Origin: a virus
DNA: 55,736 nt
Strand: one strand, 5' to 3'
Virus record (IMG/VR): IMGVR_UViG_3300027985_001320
Span: 1-55,736 of that record
The notes under the pieces were generated by a model that was given only the letters and a program-made list of their open reading frames with translations, made no database searches and was not told where the DNA came from. The translations under genes and the position numbers were made by a program. Positions 7,246-16,630 of the stretch are shown in pieces; the stretch's first letter is position 1, and every line of letters starts with the position of its first letter.

Positions 7246-9894
7246 TTATTCAAAGGCCCCGAGATAGGTATCCAGGGCTAAAACTGTGAGATTCGTGCCG
7301 GACTCATAGGGCACCACTTGGTAGTGGGTCGCCATATCCAACCGCCCGTTGAAGTAGACCGCGTTTACCCGGTCTAGGAACTGATACTGATAGATGTTGA
7401 CACTGACTTTGAAGTTATACGCATGGGGATGGACGTACTGATACTGCTCGTCGATCCCCTGGTAAGCAGGGTCATACGCTAAGGCCCACTCGTAATCCGC
7501 TAACCACGACTGAAGCTCCATCTCCGTATAGGTCGATTCGACCTTTGCCCGATCGATATATTCCCCCAACATCATCCGAGTCACGATGAGGAAAAAAGGT
7601 GAGTACAGGCGATGAAGGATAGGTGTCGTCGTGGGTAGTGTCTTCTCAGGCTCCGGTAGTAACGGTGTCATGTAGTTACTGATCCGACGATCGAGGTCCT
7701 TACTCACGGCGCGCATCGAGCGCATCGTTGAGACCGTCACCTCGTGTAACGGCACAATGACATCATCAATCGCATAGGGCATCCCGTTAAGCGACTCATC
7801 TACTGCCACACCACTGTCGGCTTCTGAAAAGAGCAAATCGTCACGGTGCACAACAGCCCCGCCTACAGTAATGCGGCTGACCTTATCGTCCCGAATATCG
7901 TAAATCGAGTTACGGGACAAGAGACCCCATTTCACAAACCCGCTGTCTTGATCCTGTTCTCGCTCCAGCGCCGCACTGGGGTGACCGCTGATAAAGGCAT
8001 AGATTACATCCACATCAATGCCTGTCTGATGGCGATAACGTTTGTTATAGACCATGACGTTCGGCCACTCGATTTTGTAATCGATCCCTTCAATCAGTGC
8101 TTTACCGTTCATCCACAGATACACTGTGCCTTTCGGGAACACTAGGTTGATAGGGGCTTCATCAACCCCATCGGACTGAATCGACGTCAATTGGAAGAAT
8201 AACGTGTCATCAACCCGGTCGGTCTGCGGGGTGATAAGATTAACAACGTTATACCGATCCGATACGATCAGGGTGTGGGTTAAGTTCGGATTGATCGACC
8301 ATACGACCTCATTCGCTGTGTTCACCACCACCACGCTGGGATCATCCGTCACATCGACCCAGGCCTCGGTTGGATTACCAACGCCATCATCCGGACAGGT
8401 GTAAAAACGCCAGCCGTAGAATGGGTCTATCGTAAAGGGGGTCCCGTTATTGTGTGTATCGCGGTATTCATCGAAGCGATCACGACGTTCGCCGATGTAC
8501 GCTTCCACGAGGGTCGCGTCCGCGTTTTGACAATAATACCGGGTCCCTGATGGGTGATTATAGATCCCTAACAAATACCCATCGGCCCCATATTCACAGA
8601 GCGTAGCCCCAAATTGTAGCGAGAAACTGAGGTCGACCCCTTTAGTGCCCGAAAAATCAACCACCTTAATCGGACTATCTGCCACCAATTTACTGATCGC
8701 ATTATACCCATAGGCCCGATCGATCAGCGCTTGGGTCACCTCTGTTTGTTTTGCACGCATCAGTTCGACGTAACCTGCAGTCTCCAGTTTGGGGGCTGAC
8801 CATTCCGCAAGCGTGCTGAGCGTCCCTGTAAGGGCCGCTATGAGGTCTTCGTCCGAAAGCTTATACAACTCCTTAATACGACTGTTCTCGTCTACAAGGG
8901 GCCGTTTGAAGCCTGCACGGCGAATGATCATGCGAACCGTCATATCCTCGATCAGTGTACCATCCCCCAAACCATCCACTAACGCCTGCACGTGGTCAAT
9001 ACGAATCGCATAGTCCCGATGTGTCAACATCCGCACCGCACTGCGTAGATTACGGTGATAGTAGATGCCAGTGAAATGTCCCAGGGCATCTTTTTTCACC
9101 AGGTAGATATCGACATCATCGAAATATTCAATGGTATCGACGTCCACCCCACCATAATGCAAGATATATTTCCGGGTATTGTCCAGCTCACTTAAGAAGG
9201 TCGGGCAGTCCGGAATGGGGATGTCCACGATCCGCTTGACAGAACCATCCCACACCAATTCCGCATAATCACCGATCGCCATATTCGCGACTGTTAAGGC
9301 GTCCACCAACCGCCCGTTAATAAAGGCATTGGTGTGCCCCGGCATCGCCGCGTAGGTGGCGTACTGCTGCGCCATAGCCGTTTTATCCGATACAGAACCG
9401 ACATTCATGCCATTTGCATACGTCGCATACGGATAATCATCTGACCGGACGGACCCATAAAACGCATTGGTATAGAAGCGAAAGAATAAACTCTCGCCCA
9501 TGAAATCTACATCGAACCGAGCGTCTTTACGGATCGCTACGATCACGTTACGGTTAGCGGTTACCTGTATATACCCGTGGGTCAGGGGCAGGTGGTTACC
9601 CCGTTCACCGTACAGGTCGATAATCATGTTACTCTGATTAACCACGTAGTTAAAGGACACCCAGGCTGACTGTATATCCAATAACCCCATGATCGCCGGG
9701 TGTAGCTGACCGATCTGGTAGACGTGCCACAGACTACCGGTATCCGGTAGGCCATAATCCCGGTACATGATACGGATCCGCCGCCGGATACCGGTAGGGG
9801 ACGTCAGTCGGGCGGCTTTAAAAGTATACTGGCGATCCTGGTAAGGGGAGCACCACACATTCGCAATCGCATGTTCGCGAAGAAAACTGTACAT
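7246..9894 (-). CDS. Probable virion structural protein (882 residues)
   Basis: Large beta-rich protein with many Tyr, Asp and Val residues and no recognised catalytic motif. The start is set by a strong GGGAGG ahead of the ATG. A helical, Pro-rich stretch (LLPEPEKTLPTTTPILHRLY) near residue 755 separates the beta-rich body from a C-terminal domain. Its position between a 308-residue gene and a 557-residue gene, all on one strand and close to the sheath gene, fits a tail or baseplate component. The assignment rests on context and composition, not on a recognised family. Confidence 0.8.
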   Translation of the reverse strand: MYSFLREHAIANVWCSPYQDRQYTFKAARLTSPTGIRRRIRIMYRDYGLPDTGSLWHVYQIGQLHPAIMGLLDIQSAWVSFNYVVNQSNMIIDLYGERGNHLPLTHGYIQVTANRNVIVAIRKDARFDVDFMGESLFFRFYTNAFYGSVRSDDYPYATYANGMNVGSVSDKTAMAQQYATYAAMPGHTNAFINGRLVDALTVANMAIGDYAELVWDGSVKRIVDIPIPDCPTFLSELDNTRKYILHYGGVDVDTIEYFDDVDIYLVKKDALGHFTGIYYHRNLRSAVRMLTHRDYAIRIDHVQALVDGLGDGTLIEDMTVRMIIRRAGFKRPLVDENSRIKELYKLSDEDLIAALTGTLSTLAEWSAPKLETAGYVELMRAKQTEVTQALIDRAYGYNAISKLVADSPIKVVDFSGTKGVDLSFSLQFGATLCEYGADGYLLGIYNHPSGTRYYCQNADATLVEAYIGERRDRFDEYRDTHNNGTPFTIDPFYGWRFYTCPDDGVGNPTEAWVDVTDDPSVVVVNTANEVVWSINPNLTHTLIVSDRYNVVNLITPQTDRVDDTLFFQLTSIQSDGVDEAPINLVFPKGTVYLWMNGKALIEGIDYKIEWPNVMVYNKRYRHQTGIDVDVIYAFISGHPSAALEREQDQDSGFVKWGLLSRNSIYDIRDDKVSRITVGGAVVHRDDLLFSEADSGVAVDESLNGMPYAIDDVIVPLHEVTVSTMRSMRAVSKDLDRRISNYMTPLLPEPEKTLPTTTPILHRLYSPFFLIVTRMMLGEYIDRAKVESTYTEMELQSWLADYEWALAYDPAYQGIDEQYQYVHPHAYNFKVSVNIYQYQFLDRVNAVYFNGRLDMATHYQVVPYESGTNLTVLALDTYLGAFE

Positions 9895-9918
9895 AGGACC
9901 TCCCGCCGGGTCGAAAGA

Positions 9919-10845
9919 TTAAACCGTAATCAGTGCACCCATTTGCTGCTGGTAACGCTGCCGTTCGGCCAGGGGGGCGGCCTCCAACAGTTCGGCGATC
10001 TTGGTTTTACGGTAACTCCGATCTCCCAGGGCCTGCAGCGCCAGCGCATGAAACAACGGCGGGTACTCCAGTGCGATGGCCACACTCTCACGGTGCGCCG
10101 CCCCCATGAAGGTATTTTGGAGATAACTGTAAAGGACGCCGATATCCAAGCGCGCCAGGCGTATCGGGTCCGCCCGTTTGAGTAACTCGACCAGCGAGTG
10201 AATATTCAGGATCGGACCGAACTCTTCTTCACGGAAGCGTATGAAAATTTCATCGGCATTGACGCGTGTAATCACCCCCAATTTATTGGTGTAACGCCGC
10301 AGCACCAGATCGCTGCTCAGATCCACCGGGGTCTCTTCAAACAACATCAACCAGTAAAGCGCCGTGTAGACACTGACCCATTTCATGGCTTCCGGGTTAA
10401 GCAACTCCCGTTGACCTAACACGCCGGTGATCCAGCGGGAAAATACACGACCGACTAAGCCACTGATGGCTAACAGATCCAGCGGCCCGTTATTAATCCA
10501 GGCCTTGGAGATGGCCGCCCCAAACAACGGAATGCCGCTGTCGTAACTGTTCGGAATCCGAAAACTATGAGTGCGTGTATCTTCCTGAACCCACCCCTTA
10601 CCATAGACCGCTACCATCCAACTTTCGGTAATGGAAAGATGGGCGGATTTGAACAGAATCGGATGTTTGAACTGAGCGACTTCGGTGTTACTCGGTGGGA
10701 CAACCAACACCCCTTTTACATCTGTTCCTTTAATACTGTCGGATAATATGAGTAAGTCACTGACTAAAGACCGCTGTAGCTGACGGACGATGCTGGCAAC
10801 GGACATTCCGCTGCACAGAGTAGTTTCATATGGCGTCTTAAACAT
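9919..10845 (-). CDS. Probable virion/tail protein (308 residues)
   Basis: Unrecognised 308-residue protein, mixed helix and strand. It leads the minus-strand unit 9919-10845, 7246-9894, 5561-7234, terL and diverges from the sheath gene across a 114-bp gap. AGGA lies 9 nt before the ATG. By order it corresponds to the phiKZ gene next to the sheath gene. A role in tail completion or head-tail joining is possible; nothing in the sequence proves it. Confidence 0.8.
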   Translation of the reverse strand: MFKTPYETTLCSGMSVASIVRQLQRSLVSDLLILSDSIKGTDVKGVLVVPPSNTEVAQFKHPILFKSAHLSITESWMVAVYGKGWVQEDTRTHSFRIPNSYDSGIPLFGAAISKAWINNGPLDLLAISGLVGRVFSRWITGVLGQRELLNPEAMKWVSVYTALYWLMLFEETPVDLSSDLVLRRYTNKLGVITRVNADEIFIRFREEEFGPILNIHSLVELLKRADPIRLARLDIGVLYSYLQNTFMGAAHRESVAIALEYPPLFHALALQALGDRSYRKTKIAELLEAAPLAERQRYQQQMGALITV

Positions 10846-10959
10846 CTCTTTGTTCCTTCTCTGTGTTTTTAGCTAAAAACATTGCATAACTGGGTAGCAA
10901 TACCCTTGTTTTACCGCACCCGAGCACTATACAATACAGCCCTAAATTAGGAGCACCCG
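10846..10959. promoter_or_regulatory. Divergent promoter region with perfect palindrome
   Basis: This 114-bp gap must hold promoters for both the minus-strand terminase unit and the plus-strand sheath unit. It contains a perfect 16-bp palindrome, GTTTTTAGCTAAAAAC, at 10865-10880, and a TATACAATA box about 30 nt before the sheath ATG. The palindrome's half GCTAAAAACATTG resembles sequences in three other divergent gaps (25449-25464, 40101-40115, 45064-45079). Confidence 0.5.
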
Positions 10960-13041
10960 ATGACAACACTCATCAAAAACGGAGCACCGAAGTTCATTCC
11001 GCTCGGCGCCCAAGATATTTCGGCAGCTACGTCTGAAGAAAACACGCCAGTCTATCCGGTGAACTTCCCGCATCTGTACATCTATGCGCAGCGCGGCCGT
11101 CTCGAACCGCTGGCGTTGTTTTTGAGCCAGGCCTACAAGGAATACGGCGACGAAACGTTTAACGAACGTAGCGTCTACTTTAACCACCAGACCGTTTTTG
11201 CCACCAAAGCGTTTGGCCCGAAAGCCAACAAAATGCTCCTGCAGCGTTTGAAACCCGATGACGCCAACGACCCGGCGACCCTGGTGCTGTGGGTTGACGT
11301 ACTGGAAGCCGACCTCCCAGTCTATCAGCGTGAGGCTGATGGCAGTTACACCTACGTCGACGGGGCCCTGGTGGATACGGGTACTACCGTGGCCGGGGTA
11401 AAACTGTTGTGGTCGGTGGTTCCGTTGGACCGTGATGGCGGCGAGACCCTGAAAGGACTGCAGACGAAACCCGGCACGATGGCCGGTACCCTTGACGGTT
11501 CACCGGTGACCTCTACGCTGTATCCGATCCTGCCGTTGGAGGTTTCCAGTTTCGGCGCCTACGGTAACAACATCGGGATTCGCCCGTATGCCCCGACCCT
11601 GTCCAGCACCACGCCGGTCGATGAAGACCTGATCGATGACCAGTCGGCTTACCTTTACCGTATCCAGATGGTCGAAAAAGCCACCACCAGCACCACACCT
11701 GTGGTGACGCGGACGGCCGATGGCGACAACTACGTCGAGTTCATGCTGAAACCCGGTGCGGTCAACACCAAACTGAATAGCGACCTGTATATCGACGACG
11801 TCGTCATTTCGGCTTACAAGCCGGAAACGCTGTATGCCGCTGACTACTACGACGATGCACCGTTCGGCCAGCTGTATGTGTATCAGGATAATATCGATAC
11901 CGTCCTCGGTAAGATGTACGCCGCGGAAACGGCGGAAGGCACGCTGGACCTGCCGACCACGGCGGATGCAAAATACATCATGAACCTGTTTTCCGCGACG
12001 ACGTATGACGATGTGCCCTACTACGCCGTTCAGGTAGCGGGCGTGGATGACGGCGGTGTGATCTTTACCGAAACCTCTACGCATTATGCGGCCGGCGGTT
12101 CTGACGGCACTATGAACGATACCGCGTTTGCAGCACTGGTGAAACATCAGCTGGATAACTACGGTGAGCTGGAATACGACATCGCTAACGCGCTGCGTTA
12201 TCCGGCCTCCAGTTACTGGGACACCGGTTTCCCGCTGGAAACCAAGTACTCGTTCTTCAACATCCTGAATAAGCGCTCCGACGCGATCCCGTTTGTATGT
12301 ACCCAGGATGTCAACGAAGAACTCAACACCGCCAGTGAAGATGGGTCTGTAGCTGTCAGTCTGGTTACCCGTGCCCGGGCTTACCCGGAATCAACCTGGT
12401 ACGGTACACCCACCGCCCGCGCCGCCCTGTTCGGCTGGGCCGGTAAGCTGATGAACTCGAACTACAAGAAAAACGTGCCACTGTTGATCGAGTTCGCGGC
12501 GATGTACGCAGGGATGCTGGGGTCCGAAAGCCCGCTCTTTAACGAGCGCAAAGCCTTCGATACCCCGAGCGGTAAGAAACTGAGTCTGATCGACCCGGCG
12601 ACCACCAACGTCGTGACCCTGACCGAATCACTGCGCAACAAAAACTGGGCAAACGGTCTGGTGTACGCCGAATACTGCGACCGTAACCAGTTGGCCTTTA
12701 CGCAGTTCCAGACGGTACATGAAGACGATACGTCGGCGCTGAACACCATCCTCACCGCCTCGGCGTTGTGCCTGATCGACCGTGTGTGTCGTCAGACACA
12801 TATCGATCTCTCCGGTACGACCAAGTTCGAAACGGAACTGGAGTTCCTGGAAGAAGCGGATCGCCGGACAACTGAAGCCCTGCAGAAGATCCTGTCTGAG
12901 CGCTTTACGTTCTCGGTGCAGTCCGAGGGTAACGACCCGCGGGGGTATGTATGGTACACCAAAGTCTATCTGGGCGCCAATATCCAGAAGACGGTTAACG
13001 TACAGACCACCATTGTTCACCGTAAAGATACTGGAGTATAA
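10960..13041 (+). CDS. Contractile tail sheath protein
   Basis: At 693 residues this matches the length of the phiKZ sheath (gp29, about 695) and has the expected order: an acidic, beta-rich insertion in the first two thirds and a helical, conserved C-terminal part from about residue 470 that ends in strands (VNVQTTIVHRK), as in contractile sheaths that link neighbouring subunits. It is the first gene of a two-gene unit with the tube gene 2 nt downstream, and its codons favour those of well-expressed genes (more GC-rich third positions than neighbours). The promoter is probably the TATACAATA box upstream. Identification rests on length, layout and C-terminal style, so a profile search would still be useful. 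Confidence 0.85.
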   Translation: MTTLIKNGAPKFIPLGAQDISAATSEENTPVYPVNFPHLYIYAQRGRLEPLALFLSQAYKEYGDETFNERSVYFNHQTVFATKAFGPKANKMLLQRLKPDDANDPATLVLWVDVLEADLPVYQREADGSYTYVDGALVDTGTTVAGVKLLWSVVPLDRDGGETLKGLQTKPGTMAGTLDGSPVTSTLYPILPLEVSSFGAYGNNIGIRPYAPTLSSTTPVDEDLIDDQSAYLYRIQMVEKATTSTTPVVTRTADGDNYVEFMLKPGAVNTKLNSDLYIDDVVISAYKPETLYAADYYDDAPFGQLYVYQDNIDTVLGKMYAAETAEGTLDLPTTADAKYIMNLFSATTYDDVPYYAVQVAGVDDGGVIFTETSTHYAAGGSDGTMNDTAFAALVKHQLDNYGELEYDIANALRYPASSYWDTGFPLETKYSFFNILNKRSDAIPFVCTQDVNEELNTASEDGSVAVSLVTRARAYPESTWYGTPTARAALFGWAGKLMNSNYKKNVPLLIEFAAMYAGMLGSESPLFNERKAFDTPSGKKLSLIDPATTNVVTLTESLRNKNWANGLVYAEYCDRNQLAFTQFQTVHEDDTSALNTILTASALCLIDRVCRQTHIDLSGTTKFETELEFLEEADRRTTEALQKILSERFTFSVQSEGNDPRGYVWYTKVYLGANIQKTVNVQTTIVHRKDTGV

Positions 13042-13043
13042 CG

Positions 13044-13898
13044 ATGAGTCGTCTCGCTAATACCATCGTCCGCACGAGCAGCTTGGTGCGCAGCGATGCG
13101 CAGTCCAAGATGGTGGACCCGCGCAACAATGGGTTGTCCGGCGGGATGCCGGACTATCAAAGCATCGTCAGCAACAGCGCGTACGTACGACGCGACCTGG
13201 TCGCGGTTCTGATCACTGAACCGAAAATGTTCAGTCAGTACACGGACGCCGCGGCGCTGACTGCGATGCTGAAAGCCTGCGTCGAAATTCACTGGGACTG
13301 GACCGGGATCAACGGTACCCTGACCGTTGAATCGGATGAACGTCAGGTCACCAAAGGTGGCCAGATGATGCAGACCCCGACCAACGTTACCCGTCAGCCG
13401 TCCGTGCCGGTCGCCGCCAGTTATGAACGTCCGGGACGTGTGTTCAGCCGTCTGATTGATTTCATCATCCGTTCGGGCATTCGCGATGAGCGTAATGCTC
13501 GCGCCACGGCCATGAACTCCGGTGATGTGACCGATCAGCTGTTGGACTTCTACAGCATGCAGGTGCTGTTCTTCGAACCGGACCCGACCGGCCAGTTCGT
13601 GGAGCGTGCCTGGTTCTGCACCAACATGTATCCGAAAGCCGGTAACGATAACTCTGCCAGCAAAACAGCGGCACAGGGGGGTGAAGCGTTGGACTTCAGC
13701 GTTGAGTGGGCATGCATGGACATCGTCAACGATAACGTTGATGCCATGGCACAGGCCTACCTCGATGGTCTGAAAGACAGCTACTTCGATCCGCAGGCCC
13801 TGGCGATCCCGGATACGGAACGTAGTGCAGCGGTTCAGGCGGCTGAGTATGGCTATGCTGAATCCATTGCGGCAGCTAACGAAGCGGCGGGCGTGTAA
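13044..13898 (+). CDS. Tail tube protein
   Basis: A 284-residue protein beginning 2 nt after the sheath stop, the classical sheath-tube arrangement; phiKZ has a protein of about the same size directly after its sheath gene. The body alternates strands and helices, and the C-terminus is an Ala-rich helix. The GC-rich codon use is like that of the sheath gene, fitting high expression. The tube would form the channel for DNA and for injected proteins. A strong hairpin with TATGCCG follows. Confidence 0.78.
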   Translation: MSRLANTIVRTSSLVRSDAQSKMVDPRNNGLSGGMPDYQSIVSNSAYVRRDLVAVLITEPKMFSQYTDAAALTAMLKACVEIHWDWTGINGTLTVESDERQVTKGGQMMQTPTNVTRQPSVPVAASYERPGRVFSRLIDFIIRSGIRDERNARATAMNSGDVTDQLLDFYSMQVLFFEPDPTGQFVERAWFCTNMYPKAGNDNSASKTAAQGGEALDFSVEWACMDIVNDNVDAMAQAYLDGLKDSYFDPQALAIPDTERSAAVQAAEYGYAESIAAANEAAGV

Positions 13899-13925
13899 CG
13901 AAAAAAAAAAAGTGTACTCGGGTTA

Positions 13926-13970
13926 AAAGGAGAGAGGGGCCAGCGCCCCTCTCTCCTTTCATTTATGCCG
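13926..13970 (+). terminator. Hairpin terminator with TATGCCG after tube gene
   Basis: A 15-bp perfect stem, AAAGGAGAGAGGGGC with its complement (13926-13959, loop CAGC), followed after 4 nt by TATGCCG (13964-13970). It has no T-tract. It lies between converging genes and ends the sheath-tube transcript. Confidence 0.9.
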
Positions 13971-13972
13971 CC

Positions 13973-15442
13973 TTATTTTGTTTCGTTGGCCTGATCCGCA
14001 ACGACACTGTGGATGGCCGCTGTCAGTTCTACCATGGTCGGTACCCCCATATCGGCGGCCGGGTCATCCACCGGGGCTTCAGTTTGCTTTGACATGCGCC
14101 GTGCTTTCAGTTTACCGAGTTCGGACTTCTGTTCGCGACGATACTCCAGATCACGCTGGAGACGATCGTCTACCCGTGCATCGAAGTGCAGCCGGAACAG
14201 GTCCTCGGCTTTTTCACTGATATCCTGCAGCAGCCGACGCTCAGTATCTGTTAGCCGGTAGTAGTCCGGGTATTGCGTCAGATGATTGTTCTCCTCGATA
14301 ATTGCTGAATACAACCCGTAAATAAGATAAGATTCCAGCGGCAGGTTAAGCGAGTCACTCGCCTGTTCCAGCTCCGCTTTAGCATAGGCTGCTTCCCACC
14401 CCATCTTCAGGCTCTTGAAGATATCCCGTACGTTGGTCTGTACATCCGAGTTGGCATAATCGATGTAGCAGAACGCTCGATCGGTAATCAGCTCGGCCAG
14501 CCGTTCGTTCGCCTCTGGGGTATCCATCTTATCCAGGGAGACCATTTCCTCGAAGATGGGCCGTTGGGCATAGCTCATGTGGCCGAGCATGTTGTCGATA
14601 AACGCCCATTCTTGTGCAGTCGCTGCCAACAACTTACCGTCATGATGACGGTCCAGATAGCAACGGTTATCGACATCCGGGAAGCCGATAGCAATAAACC
14701 CTTCGACATAGGCGTTGTAATAGCTGATGCCATCCACGATGGAGATCGCGCACCGGTTCTGCTCACACAGCGTACACAGCATGTCGTATACTGCCATCGG
14801 TGAGGTGATGTCGTCACGCGTATCGACGATGAACTTGTGGGGTGGGGTTTCAGTTTCCAGTTGTTCGTAGAAATAGGCGGCGTTGCCGATCATGGTATCG
14901 ACGATATGTTTACACCCCATCGCCACAAACTCATCGTGGTTTTCAGCAGCCTGGAGCAGGATAGACTCATTGCCTTCCAGCAATTCTTTCTCGATCAAGT
15001 ACGTGACGAGTCGATTATAAACCTTCACGCCATTCGTCGTGCTATGCGGCACACCGGCCAACTGACACAGTTCACGCAGGAAGTTACCTTGTCGCGTGAC
15101 GTTGGTATGCATCATATCCAGCCACTCGATACGGATCAGGTCCGCATCACCCTTTTCGACCATGGTCTCGTAGTAAAACTTAGCGAAGACTTCACAGTGC
15201 TGGTCCACCGCGTCCGTGTTATCGGCCACCTGCGACCCTTGTGCCGTCAGCAGGGCGACGAGTTCTTCTTCTGATGCTTCATCGAAGAGGGTCATGTTCG
15301 GTGCGGCGTCATCACTGTCCGGATCGGGTTGTTCTTCCGCGGTTTCGACTTTGGTCTCCAGCGCATCCTCATCGATCATCTCATCGAACATTTCATCGAT
15401 CAAGGTGTTGATAGTATTGGTCGTGTTGTTTGCTTCGGTCAT
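13973..15442 (-). CDS. Unknown 489-residue acidic/helical protein
   Basis: Unrecognised. An ATG at 15457 is also in frame but lacks a ribosome binding site; the ATG at 15442 has GGGA 9 nt upstream and is preferred. The first 70 residues are strongly acidic (many Asp and Glu), then a helical body, then a basic helical segment (about residues 420-460) rich in Arg and Lys. It lies between the tube gene and a small helical gene. Position and the acid/helix pattern would suit a tail assembly chaperone or a head scaffold-type protein, but this is inference. Confidence 0.75.
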   Translation of the reverse strand: MTEANNTTNTINTLIDEMFDEMIDEDALETKVETAEEQPDPDSDDAAPNMTLFDEASEEELVALLTAQGSQVADNTDAVDQHCEVFAKFYYETMVEKGDADLIRIEWLDMMHTNVTRQGNFLRELCQLAGVPHSTTNGVKVYNRLVTYLIEKELLEGNESILLQAAENHDEFVAMGCKHIVDTMIGNAAYFYEQLETETPPHKFIVDTRDDITSPMAVYDMLCTLCEQNRCAISIVDGISYYNAYVEGFIAIGFPDVDNRCYLDRHHDGKLLAATAQEWAFIDNMLGHMSYAQRPIFEEMVSLDKMDTPEANERLAELITDRAFCYIDYANSDVQTNVRDIFKSLKMGWEAAYAKAELEQASDSLNLPLESYLIYGLYSAIIEENNHLTQYPDYYRLTDTERRLLQDISEKAEDLFRLHFDARVDDRLQRDLEYRREQKSELGKLKARRMSKQTEAPVDDPAADMGVPTMVELTAAIHSVVADQANETK

Positions 15443-15466
15443 CGTTAAAAATCCCATCGATTACAG

Positions 15467-15853
15467 TTAGGTTGCGCTAGTACGAATACGGTTGATGATC
15501 GTCTGTTCCATAGTGTACATGTCACGCCGGAACGTATCAGTGATACTTCTAACCAACAGCATACCAAGATCTTTTTCAAACGTTTCTTTGAACAGTTGGA
15601 TCAACACTTCATTGTTGTTGTTGATCCAGTCCTTGGCAAATTCAGTCATCCACTCTTTGATCACTGCCTTAAAAAGCTCTTCAGCTAAACTGGGGGACCA
15701 TTGATCGTCTCTGGCGAAGAAAAAACGTTCCAAAGAGGTCTCGACCATTTTAATCATTTGTTCATCGGTCAGCAACGAGGCGAAATGTTCTCGCATCAAG
15801 TTAACCGCACGATCTTCAAACGTTGTTTTGATATCAAGTTCTTTATTAGCCAT
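15467..15853 (-). CDS. Unknown 128-residue helical protein
   Basis: A short, almost wholly helical protein with alternating hydrophobic and charged residues, no Cys and no membrane span. GAGGGAG precedes the ATG. It ends 24 nt before the preferred start of the acidic 489-residue gene, so the two are probably co-transcribed. The upstream leader holds an inverted repeat. No family recognised. Confidence 0.75.
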   Translation of the reverse strand: MANKELDIKTTFEDRAVNLMREHFASLLTDEQMIKMVETSLERFFFARDDQWSPSLAEELFKAVIKEWMTEFAKDWINNNNEVLIQLFKETFEKDLGMLLVRSITDTFRRDMYTMEQTIINRIRTSAT

Positions 15854-15869
15854 GTTACGCTCCCTCTAT

Positions 15870-15887
15870 CTATTAGCTGTCTAATAG
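15870..15887. promoter_or_regulatory. Inverted repeat upstream of the 128-residue gene
   Basis: Perfect inverted repeat CTATTAG-CTGT-CTAATAG, 16 nt before the start codon at 15853. It could be a protein-binding site or an mRNA leader hairpin just ahead of the ribosome binding site. It overlaps no gene. Confidence 0.45.
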
Positions 15888-15945
15888 AATGCGCCATGTA
15901 TGTACTGGGTTACGTTTATTAGCGCCGCTGCGCATTAAAAAATAA

Positions 15946-15987
15946 CGGCATAGATGTCGAGTAGTAGGGGTTAGCCCCTACTACTCG
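15946..15987 (-). terminator. Hairpin terminator with TATGCCG (minus strand)
   Basis: Perfect 13-bp stem CGAGTAGTAGGGG/CCCCTACTACTCG (15958-15987, loop TTAG). On the minus strand, after 5 nt, comes TATGCCG (15952-15946). It follows the stop of the 157-residue gene at 16010 and has no T-tract. This is the one exact case on the minus strand, which shows that the motif belongs to the transcript and is not a by-product of convergence. Confidence 0.9.
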
Positions 15988-16009
15988 TTAAACGTATAAC
16001 GCGTGAGCC

Positions 16010-16483
16010 TTAGGTGGACAGCTTCTCCAGACCGTAGGCCTGCAGGTCCTTACGGACATTGCTGACGACCGTATTACGGATGTCACGTTTGGCCCAGGCA
16101 ATAACGGTATTGCCGTACACCGTCTTGGTCTTCTGTTTTTCCCCCTCGGCGATCCGGCCAGCCGGCACCTGAGATTCACGGCTGGTGGTACCTTTCAGTG
16201 TATCGTTGCCGATCTTGACTTTGCCCATCGTCACCGACGGCAGGCTGGGATTCTCTGCCATCATTTCGATGGCGTCGCGGCCGAAGGCGTAGAGAAAGGC
16301 AGCGTGGATGTTGCCGTCAGCGACCTGGTGTTTGATATGTTCGTCCAGGTCGATGCCCAGTTTGTCCAGGATGTAGGTGGCCGCTTCATCAGAGGGGGTG
16401 ATCGTACCCGCTTCCGGGTCCTTCACGTTGAACTCACGCAGTTGTTCACCGAGCTCTGCGATCATGGGTTTTACTTCGGACAT
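16010..16483 (-). CDS. Unknown 157-residue protein with basic C-terminus
   Basis: The frame is open to 16549, but the ATG at 16483 has AGGA 8 nt upstream and is the likely start. The first half is acidic and helical; the second half (from about residue 85) is Lys/Arg-rich, with GNTVIAWAKRDIRNTVVSNV near residue 125. This could bind DNA or RNA. It has its own 147-nt leader and its own TATGCCG hairpin, so it is a single-gene unit, often a sign of a highly expressed product. Family unknown. Confidence 0.75.
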   Translation of the reverse strand: MSEVKPMIAELGEQLREFNVKDPEAGTITPSDEAATYILDKLGIDLDEHIKHQVADGNIHAAFLYAFGRDAIEMMAENPSLPSVTMGKVKIGNDTLKGTTSRESQVPAGRIAEGEKQKTKTVYGNTVIAWAKRDIRNTVVSNVRKDLQAYGLEKLST

Positions 16484-16630
16484 GTCATGTTCCTTTTGTG
16501 GGACGCTATGTTTTGGGTTTGCAAACCAAAGGTGTGCTTTCTCGTGCACATGTAGTGGGTGCCACGTTCTGTTTTACGCTGTACACACTACACCATGGTA
16601 ATACGGGGTTGAAAAATCTTACAGTCTACC
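16484..16630 (-). promoter_or_regulatory. Leader region with 12-bp palindrome
   Basis: This 147-bp gap precedes the 157-residue gene. It contains the perfect palindrome GGTTTGCAAACC (16516-16527), 33 nt before the start codon. It may be an operator or leader structure. No gene is visible. Confidence 0.35.

Noticed and set aside
11500-12147. Minus-strand 215-residue frame opposite the sheath gene
   Set aside because: His/Arg-rich shadow of the GC-rich sheath codons; no start signals.
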